A DNA stretch of 64,000 bases from Dendrocalamus latiflorus (taxonomy: Eukaryota; Streptophyta; Magnoliopsida; Poales; Poaceae). Below the pieces are notes generated by a model. The model saw only the letters and a list, made by a program, of their open reading frames with translations, was not told the DNA's origin and made no database searches. The translations under genes were made by a program, and so were the position numbers. Shown in pieces: positions 1-7,797 of this stretch (positions are counted from its first letter, which is position 1; every line of letters begins with the position of its first letter). The DNA lies in contig CM029654.1 in assembly GCA_017311315.1 (NCBI GenBank), positions 28,872,778 to 28,936,777 of the forward strand. Direction: 5' to 3'.

Positions 1-554
1 TAATCTTTAGTGGATACTATCCACTCAACATATATAGGGGAACCTGATAACCACATATACGGGTTTTTACTAACACACTATACTTATGCACTTTTCAATA
101 TAAGCTTGAATCCGCTAAATTCTTAGTTAAAAGTAGTTTCCAGTAATTTGGCAAACTACTAAAATACCCTTTCTTGATCCGATCATCTTCTTGCATTGCA
201 AGTAATCGCCATGCTTGCCACGTACAGGTGCACCACTGGTTTACCACGCATCAATAAATCTCTCCTATTCCGGTTCCACTGGACCACGCTCCACTTAGAC
301 CGACCAGGCCTTATAGTGCAATCCGTCGCTTGAACTTTCTTTCAACATTTCTCACCTTTCTCATGCCAAGTTTGAGCTCAGCCATGTCATCTGGCATCCT
401 TGATCGTTTTTAGCCTCAGCTTTTCATAAGCGTAGCCCTGATCCTCACAGTTGATCATGATTGACTTCAAGTGATCCTGTACATCTAAAGACAAAAAATC
501 GTTTCTGGATATAAATTTTTCATAACTTGACCCACATTAACAATAACATGTTCT
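1..554. repeat. Degenerate LTR-like remnant
   Basis: AT-rich sequence without a usable reading frame. Phrases such as the tract around 455-540 (a word resembling 'cacatctaaagacaaa', then 'aacttgacccacatt') resemble the better preserved Sirevirus-like LTR end at 37480-37560, and a similar 'cgggttttt' word lies near 60 and 37205. This is probably an old, truncated copy of the same LTR family. The similarity was judged by eye only, and no terminus or target duplication can be given. Confidence 0.3.
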
Positions 555-562
555 ATGCAACC

Positions 563-1930
563 CAGTGGCGGACCCAGAAAAAAATTCTAGCTAGGGCGAA
601 ATACAGTGGCGGTTCCAGAAAAAAACTAGGTAGCCTGAAGTCGGAAGCGTGAAATAAACAGTAGTACCCAAAAGTAAAATAATTCATGATCAAACTATGT
701 TACAATCACACTAATAAAAGTATGTGATACGAAATAGATACAACAACTACAATTCGCATCATCGCATGTCAAGTTGTTAACATATGTAGATAACGGAAGG
801 ATAATGAAAAATACCTCACTAATGAAGTTTAATCCACAATTGTAGATGAGCTGTAAAAGAAATAACCTGTCAATTGTGAAAGATAGATAAATCAGTAGTG
901 TCACAATTCGATAATAGAATATAAAAGATGCAATATAAAAGAAGAAGCCTCATTTTGAATTTTGAATAAGCCTCACGTCTCTGTTTCTGGAGAGGTAAAA
1001 AAATATAAGTACCCTCATTTTGACAAGCTAATTTACTATAGAAGTGCAATATATAAATTTGTAAAAATAATTATCAATCCTCGTTCCTCAAAGGCTCAAA
1101 TGACCTCCTGACTGGCTGACTCCTGTCCTCGGCTCCCCCGGCATAAAGAGGATGGAAATGACGTGCAAATGAAGCATTGGCTCATCCCTCCTTGAAGACC
1201 AAGTTCGACCACAAGTTATGGATCATATTCCCAGGGCCTGTGCCAGCAAGCCCCTTGTTCACTCTCGACGCCATCTTAATGGAGCTGGAACCCAGGTCCT
1301 CAGAAGACAAACAGGCCAGGATCTATGAACTCGAAAGAAAGATTGAATCAATTGAGGGGAAGATTAAACAACATCTGGAAGCTGATACAAAAAGGTCCCG
1401 GGCTGTTCCGTTGGAACCCTTGGACATACTCCATGACACCTTGCAAGATAAATTAGGTGAGGATCAAATCGAGAAGAAGATTGAAGAAACAGCGAAGAAG
1501 ATAAAAGAGCACATGGAAGTGGGATTAAGCGAAAAAATTTCCTGGATTGGTCTCGATCATCCCGAGTATGTAGGCATCCTGCGGCAGCTTCTTCCCCAGA
1601 CCAAGCAAGACAAACCGGTGAAGGAATTGGCCACGGATAAATTGGGCGACCATCAGATCGCCCGGAATGTTAAAGAGATCCTGCGGGAGCTGCATCCCAA
1701 TCCCCAGCAAGACGAATCGGTGAAGGAAGATGCAGATGGATTGGGCGAGGATCAAGATCAAATCGAGGAGAAGATCAAAGAAACCACGGATAAGATTGTA
1801 GAAAAGATGCTGCTGAAGCTGCTTCCCAAGCCCAAGGAAGACACGGATGAACTGTACGAGGATCAGATGTGGCCGGCGAGGGGAGGTCGGGCGGCCGCCC
1901 GGGCTCGCCCGAAGGGCAGGTCTGCCCCTG
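563..1930 (+). mobile_element. Non-autonomous hAT-type transposon with captured ORF
   Basis: The left end CAGTGGCGGACCCAG (563) and the reverse complement of the right end, CAGGGGCAGACCTGC (1930), form a short imperfect terminal inverted repeat. The flanks carry a perfect 8-bp target duplication, ATGCAACC at 555-562 and 1931-1938, which is the size made by hAT transposases. A second copy of the left terminus lies at 604 (CAGTGGCGGTTCCAG). A second copy of the right end plus its flank follows at 1976-2052, ending at 2010 with ATGCAACA. No hAT transposase is encoded. The interior carries an ORF with repetitive charged sequence, so this looks like a Pack-type hAT. Superfamily is from termini and TSD length; gene capture is inference. 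Confidence 0.75.
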
Positions 1931-2052
1931 ATGCAACCTATAACCACTTACCTAGGTTATCAAATCATCTAAGTTCGCCCGGGCTCGCCCGAAGGGCAGG
2001 TCCGCCCCTGATGCAACATATAACCACTTACCTAGGTTATCAAATCATCTAA
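1177..2052 (+). CDS. Repetitive coiled-coil hypothetical protein inside hAT element
   Basis: A 291-codon ORF that I do not recognise. Residues about 40-230 are rich in K, E, D and Q and predicted by eye to be helical and coiled. A module is repeated about every 35-40 residues: a core like LGEDQIEKKIEET recurs near residues 93, 155, 188 and 228, alternating with LLPQTKQDKPVKE-type segments. The last 50 residues are not original. They read through the hAT right end at 1930 and then through the 80-bp tandem duplication, so the true stop has been lost or the gene was captured without it. The ATG at 1177 is the first in frame. No intron signals were resolved. It could be a fragment of a host gene moved by the transposon; expression is unknown. 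Confidence 0.35.
   Translation: MAHPSLKTKFDHKLWIIFPGPVPASPLFTLDAILMELEPRSSEDKQARIYELERKIESIEGKIKQHLEADTKRSRAVPLEPLDILHDTLQDKLGEDQIEKKIEETAKKIKEHMEVGLSEKISWIGLDHPEYVGILRQLLPQTKQDKPVKELATDKLGDHQIARNVKEILRELHPNPQQDESVKEDADGLGEDQDQIEEKIKETTDKIVEKMLLKLLPKPKEDTDELYEDQMWPARGGRAAARARPKGRSAPDATYNHLPRLSNHLSSPGLARRAGPPLMQHITTYLGYQII
1896..2052. repeat. 80-bp tandem duplication of hAT end plus flank
   Basis: Copy 1 (1896-1975) and copy 2 (1976-2052) are nearly identical. Each contains the last ~35 bp of the hAT right end, the target-site sequence and about 40 bp of flanking DNA. The junction is therefore a duplication that includes non-transposon sequence, not a second insertion. Confidence 0.9.
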
Positions 2053-2638
2053 TGACTTAAATTTCGTAAAATCATCCATTTCTACAAGATACCAAGAAAA
2101 ATCTATAAATTTATAAATTTTAAAGTTGCACGCCTCCAAAATAACAGTAGTTTATCACAATAAAACCATAAACTTTCTCACATGATCCTTTTAATATATA
2201 AGTATATAGTACTACCATTTGTGGTACCTCAGTGTCACGCATGATCAGGAGCTTAGCAAGGAGATGAAGAAACAAGAGAAAGCAGGATATGTCGGGAGCC
2301 TGTATAGTGGGCCTGATGGAGTGGGGTGGGTGTGTGTTAAGTAGGGTCAAGTGGAATAGCCTACCGCTTAGTTTGTAAAAAGTGCTTAAAAGAGTGAGTC
2401 CTTTACGAAATTAGGCATAGGAAAAAATGAATTAAACTTGCTTTCCCACCTGTCTTCTTTCATTTCCCATCCCTTTTCTTTAAAGATCTGATTCTCACCT
2501 AATTCTTTTCAATTTATCTAACTATTGCTACTGAATTTGTGTGATTCGATCCCCACACCATCGGGTCATAAAACTCTTCAAATTACTCGACTGGAAACAC
2601 ACACAGAGAACTTGGGAAGTAGCCAGCAGGGATGGTGA
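2053..2638. other. Non-genic stretch
   Basis: AT-rich sequence with only short unconvincing frames; no repeat terminus, gene or RNA was recognised. Confidence 0.5.
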
Positions 2639-2809
2639 CCATGGAGCCTGTCGCACAAAAATGACCCCAACTGGCAGACGGCCGCCCTGGCCACGACGGT
2701 GTCGCGCGTGCAGCTGCTTGGCGCCTACGCGTTGTTCACGCTGGGGGTTCTGGTCTTCACCTTCCACAATGACGTCCCGCGGTCGTTCACGTCAAATCCA
2801 CAATCTTGA
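2639..2809 (+). pseudogene. Short membrane-protein-like gene fragment
   Basis: A 56-codon open frame bounded upstream by an in-frame TGA (2636-2638) and ending with TGA at 2807-2809. It encodes a basic start, then a strongly hydrophobic segment (LLGAYALFTLGVLVF, one membrane span) and a short polar tail, and it has no ATG at its start. The codon usage is GC-rich, unlike the AT-rich surroundings, which suggests a remnant of a real gene exon. I do not recognise the family. It may be the last exon of a gene whose other exons are lost. Confidence 0.3.
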
Positions 2810-2944
2810 TGAACATAAAAATAAGACAAATAAAGGTCTGTGACACAATTCGTATGAATTGGCGGCCGACCGTGTTGTGTAATTCCAAATTCCTTGGGGT
2901 TTTTTCTTTGACTCTATCGGATCATGATTGTCTACAGCCACTTA

Positions 2945-3155
2945 GGGTCTGTTTGGTTACCTGCATGGAGGTGATTCGCACCAGCGCATGCAGGGAGATG
3001 GTGTTTGGTTGCCTGCATGGGGGAGAGCCTGCACGAGTGAATGCAAAAAATCAACTGGAACCAGACTGAGGAGAAATGTGGCTGAGGAGCTTCACTCCCC
3101 AGCCTAGCCACGCTCATGTAGCTGCATGAGTACATACAGGCAACCAAACAGCCCC
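2945..3155. mobile_element. Tourist-like (PIF/Harbinger) MITE
   Basis: A 211-bp element with termini GGGTCTGTTTGGTTACCTG and, at the other end, the reverse complement of GGGGCTGTTTGGTTGCCTG. A 3-bp target duplication TTA flanks it (2942-2944 and 3156-3158). The terminus and TTA target are diagnostic of the Tourist/PIF-Harbinger group. There is no coding capacity. Confidence 0.87.
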
Positions 3156-3158
3156 TTA

Positions 3159-4040
3159 ATCAATTACCATTGCACCTAGAGAAGAAACGTGGAAAGTTCA
3201 CTACCACCACACTGAAATCAACGTCAAGGTCAAGTTTATGAGGGACATATCACATAAACAGTACTGTGCAAAGTACTGTAACAGTACTGTACATTGCTGT
3301 AGCAGCAGACTCTGATCAACTCGGCTTCGGCTTCTGGCTTCTAGCTTATTTTTCACTATTCATAAGTTTCATCTTTTTCTGAACTTTTGGCTTTTTGTTG
3401 AGCTTTTTTGCCGGTTCTTTTTTTCCCGTATTTGTTTGTATTATACGTAATGGGCTAACATATTTTTTATATTTTTAATTTTTTTTAAATTTAATTATGC
3501 TAAATAAGCTTCTGTCAGCTACAGTGCTTTTTTCAGTCAGCTACAGTGTTTTCAGCCATAAGCCATGATGCTGTCGCTTTCCGGGTGCTGCCGCTGCACG
3601 TTTCTTTTTATTTCTTTCTGACGTTGCTGCTTTTCGTTAACCTTCGCTTGGACTTTGGGTAGTACGCGGACCGAAGAACGCCCGCCCTTTTAGGACGCCA
3701 TGCAACGCGATAGGTCGTTTCAATGCTGCTGTGCGCTCCTTTCCCATCCAGCGACCCCAACTGTAGCGCGTGCTGTCGCTCGATGACCAAAGCCTTCTCA
3801 ACGTGATTTCGCACGAGAGCACTGCGACGAAGCAAAACGAAACGTGATCTAATTTTTATTCCTAGATCAATATATTTATAGCTATGAAGTGTTCTCGTTG
3901 GCATCTTTTAAATCTTAGCACGAAAGTTACATATATCCAGCTTTTTCCATTATGTTAGTCTCTAATTCTATCTCTATTTATAGTTTAAAGTCTAAATCAT
4001 GATTTTATCTCTAAAACCATAAGTTCTTTTCTAATTCCAA
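3159..4040. other. Non-genic stretch with MITE-like low-complexity DNA
   Basis: No gene is supported. Around 3285-3580 there are repeated words (GCTGTAG, CAGCTACAGTG, GGCTTCGGCTTCTGGCTT) and a loosely inverted arrangement, suggestive of a decayed MITE. Termini and target duplication could not be fixed. Confidence 0.35.
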
Positions 4041-4462
4041 ATAAGAGATTCGAAACTCTTACGTAACACGGGTTTTTTACACTACTAAATTTTAGACACT
4101 CTAAAATTATAACGTGTCATAGCCTCCGAATCGTATCTCCGTAGGTTCAACACACATCATCCATATTTGATCACCATACGCTCTAACTTGAGCATGACCG
4201 TCTCCTCCAGCATTCTTGAATCTCTGACCATGACTTTGCACCAAACTATCCCCCGGTCCTCATCGTAGATCATGATTACCTTTGAATTACCATGCACATA
4301 CAAAGACCAAAGCAACATCTTTTCCCGACAAAAGTTCTTTTCAACTTGACCATCATAAGTCCACACACGATATACGTCTCAAATAACATCAATACACAAC
4401 ATTGTTATTTTTCATCATCGTAAATATTCTAGACCTAACTACATGGTCTATAGCACTGCTCA
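4041..4462. repeat. Decayed Sirevirus-like LTR fragment
   Basis: This segment parallels 37190-37673 in order and wording: a 'cgggtttttt' tract, 'gtgtcatagcctcc', 'ctccgtag', 'catgcacatacaaagacc', 'caacttgacc' and 'acctaactacatggtct'. It has no coding capacity and only the 3' half of an LTR is present. The similarity is by eye. Confidence 0.45.
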
Positions 4463-4569
4463 TTACATAATAGCTTGTCTGTATTTCATGTTTTTTTTCT
4501 TTATCTTAATATTTACTACAAGCAGATAACATATTAATTAACTGTAAGATGCAAGAAAACAACTATCGC

Positions 4570-5218
4570 TGACGAGTGCAATATTCAAAATAAATATCCT
4601 GTGTTTGTGAAAGGAGAGCGTGATATTCAATTATTCATCACCCACTCTCGTAGGAAAAATGCTATGCATAAAAGATGCAAACCTTACAAGTAACGACGCA
4701 AATGAGATGCAATACCAATTACATGTGAGGAGGAGGCACTGCTACAGACAGTCCTATCATAGACGGTTTAAAACCGTCATCACAGACAGTTCCTGAACCG
4801 TTTGTATTTATGTGTCCGTGATAATAGGTGGTTATTACAGACGGTTCCCAAGCCGTCTGTGATAGTCAAGTATCACAGAAGGTTTTTCTGAAAAACCGTC
4901 TGTGATATTGTGTATATCACAGACGGTCATTGACGAGTGCAATATTCAAAATAAATAACCTGTGTTTGTGAAAGGAGAGCATGATATTCAATTATTCATC
5001 ACCTACTCTCGTAGGAAAAATGCTACGCATAAAAGATGCAAACCTTACAAGTAACGACGCAAATGAGATGCAATACCAATTACACGTGAGAAGGAGGTAC
5101 TGCTACAGACAGTCCTATCATAGACGGTTTAAAACCGTCATCACAGACGATTCCTAAATCGTCTGTGTTTATGTGTCTGTGATAATAGGTGGTTATCACA
5201 GACGACTCCCAAGCTGTC
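4570..5218. repeat. 361-bp tandem duplication of CACTA left end plus flank
   Basis: Copy 1 is 4570-4930 and copy 2 begins at 4931, with about 95% identity by eye. Each copy contains about 167 bp of flanking DNA followed by a CACTA terminus: CACTGCTAC at 4737 in copy 1 and TACTGCTAC near 5098 in copy 2. Copy 2 is interrupted at 5218 by LTR element A and resumes at 22314. The duplication therefore happened after the CACTA insertion and before the insertion of A. Confidence 0.8.
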
Positions 5219-5802
5219 TGTCGAGACCCGAATATGCAAATCCGGACTCTCTGTGTATACTGCACTAGTCCAGGATCACGCTAGTGCACACAGTCAAACA
5301 TAGAGGTAATCATCACCACAATCACGATATTAAATAAGGAAAACTCAAATTATTAATCAATATTCAAAAGTGAGACCTTATGGTCAAGCTTACAATCTCA
5401 ATAGCCTTAGGGGCTTAACAAAAATTAGCAGCGGAAAATCCAAAGTAAAACGTAGTGGCCAATCGACATGCCCACGGGCAATCGAGTGGGGAGCGAAGCC
5501 TAGAACGCGTAGTCGTCGAAGTACTCGCCTCCTGGAACCTCCTGCTGGTAGTACTCCTCTTCCTCAACTGAGCAACATAGGCGTAAAGCCGTGAGTACAT
5601 TGGTACTCAGCAAGCCGTTTGTAACAAATGATGCAATATAGTATGCAAGGCTTACCAATGGAAGACTGAAAGGGTTAATTTGCATAAAACAGCATTTGAA
5701 ATTACCATAAATAGATTGAAGGCGAATTGTAAATAAAACAATAATGAATAATCAAAGGAATTGAAGTAAACTACTTATGGACTTCCCATCCACAAGCTAA
5801 AC

Positions 5803-6699
5803 TGATGTGACCACGCCACCAACACGTACGATCATAGCGGCCAATATCAAGAATGAACTAAAGGTGAATTCGTTTCTTCAACTTCAACATATTTTAAATG
5901 CGAATATGATGCTACCTAATGATGAAAATATATATATTTGTAGCATCACATCACTTTGGAACCAATTGAAGCAAGGGTTCAAGTTGGACAGGTTTTGGAA
6001 TCCAATTCGGCCTCCAGATCAATTCGGATTCAGCTTGATAAGCCAACGTTAAACGGCCATAACTTTTGATCCAGAAGGCTTCTCGGGGCCCGTGAGTACT
6101 CGTTGGAAAGATCTTGGAGTCTACTTTCAGATGGAGCTGGTCTCACCTCCAAACTCCACTCGAGCAGATCAGAAACTGCGAAACAAGCCACATCACTTTT
6201 TCAGTCCGACTCAAAGTGGGCCGAGGGCCTTGTAACTTGGGCTATTTGGGCTGGTACTGTTCACATGAACAGTACCACGTACGTGAACAGTAACTAGGAA
6301 TAGTACCACATCCTTTTTCATTAGATAATGTGGCTTCCCCCTCCCCTATTTAAGGAGGCCACACCCCTTTAGTTTTCCTTGGGTTTTGCTTAGATTAATC
6401 TGTCTTTGAACAGTTTCGCCGTTCATCGGTTTGTGAGACCCCAACTTGTGAACTTAATATTTATTCGCAATTTCAGATTGCATCTTGTACTCTCTTGCTT
6501 GTGTTCTCGATTCGCTTGCAGGAGATAGCCTTCTTGGCGAGGTCAATCGTGTTCGGCACGGTTGATAACCAACGGAGCAGTGGTGTAGTGATTGCGAGGG
6601 GTTCGATCTGTTTTGGTCGGAGCCTTTGGATCATCAACGTCGAGATCTCCACAATCGACTTATCAGTACCTCTCGGAAGATCGGGCCATCGTCACATCA
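5803..6699 (+). repeat. Element N 5' LTR
   Basis: Runs from TGATGTGAC to GTCACATCA, a perfect 9-bp terminal inverted repeat. Compared with the 3' LTR, it differs by an indel near 5869-5905 and a handful of substitutions. Together with the sense of the gag gene, this marks the plus strand as coding. Confidence 0.95.
6347..6354 (+). promoter_or_regulatory. TATA-like box in N 5' LTR
   Basis: TATTTAAG sits in a pyrimidine-rich context (CCCCTCCCC upstream), about 350 bp before the end of the LTR. The same motif is at 10902-10909 in the 3' LTR. Transcription would be expected to start some 25-35 nt downstream. Confidence 0.55.
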
Positions 6700-6701
6700 G
6701 T

Positions 6702-6718
6702 TGGTATCAGAGCAACGG
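6702..6718 (+). other. Element N primer binding site
   Basis: TGGTATCAGAGCAACGG starts three bases after the LTR and matches the initiator Met tRNA 3' end used by most plant LTR retrotransposons. Confidence 0.9.
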
Positions 6719-7797
6719 TTGCCCGTGAGGTAATTCTTGTATCACTAGTTAGTAGATTGGTTTTTATTTCCTATAGTCCAGAAAAAAATGCCCCACAAAA
6801 AGAGTTAATTTCCGCTGTCCAAACCCCGTTGTGCTTTTCAATCTGTTAGTTTTGGTTTGCTAAATTGAATTTATGTCCACATTAGCATTGTCTAGTTGCT
6901 GGTCATATCTTTGTTCCATTAAAAATCCAAACAAAAGAAAAATTCCCCACCCCAAACCCTAATTTCCAAATTCGGCTGATTTTTCCTTTCTCTGCAGCCG
7001 CCACCAAAAACGCCATATCTTTTGATTCCGAGATCATTTTTGAGTGGGACCACTGCCATTAGATTCAAAAATCTCTTATCCATCTATCTGTAAAATGTCA
7101 CGTCATTCCAGCAAGGCAGTTAAGAGATATGTGCGGTGAAAGTTGACCCAATTATCTGTTTTGAATCTGCAACAGTCTGCACTTGTGATTTTTGTGCGAA
7201 TTTCTGTGTCGGGTTTCGGAAGTTGGCCCCAAAAGAAAATCTGTAGAAAAAGCCGTCAGAAAACAGAAAAAAAAAGAATCCGTGAAAAAGAGGAATCTGA
7301 CAAAAAGATACGGCCAAAATACCGACGTACTGTCCAGTGGACAGAAATATTCAGTTTTCAGTTTTGGGTCAATCCTTGTGTTCTTCAATTCCAGATTGCA
7401 TTGGATTGAATTATCTTGTATTTACGACTCCTACACATTGCCATACACTTGTTTTTAGCCTTCTTCCATTCTTGGTTGATCAGCAACATAGGCTAAGTGC
7501 TAGATACGGACTATAATTCAATTCTATGCAATTCTGAAATTAACTGATTGTTCTCCATTGCTACCATATTGTGCCTTCCAAGCTACACCTACTCTTGATC
7601 AGAACAGGTTCCCTCTTGCAATCGTACCCACGCTCGACATGGTATCACGAACCAGCCACCGGTTGTACCACCTGCTGCATTGGTAAGAACACTTGTAAGA
7701 GTGTGGTAAGACGCTTGAGAATGTGTGATTCCACCTTCCACCACCTAGTAGTTGATAGGGATAATACTTTTGTGTTGTCTTTTGTTTTCTACTAACC
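6719..7797 (+). other. Element N untranslated leader
   Basis: About 1.1 kb between PBS and gag start. No convincing ORF; several short A-rich and T-rich tracts. It presumably carries the packaging signal, which cannot be located by eye. Confidence 0.6.

Noticed and set aside
3290..3580. A defined MITE
   Set aside because: Repeated CAGCTACAG and GGCTTCTGGCTT words are suggestive, but no matching ends or target duplication could be fixed.
5370..5685. Short frames on both strands repeated at 19645-19960
   Set aside because: They are the two LTR copies of element A, not genes.
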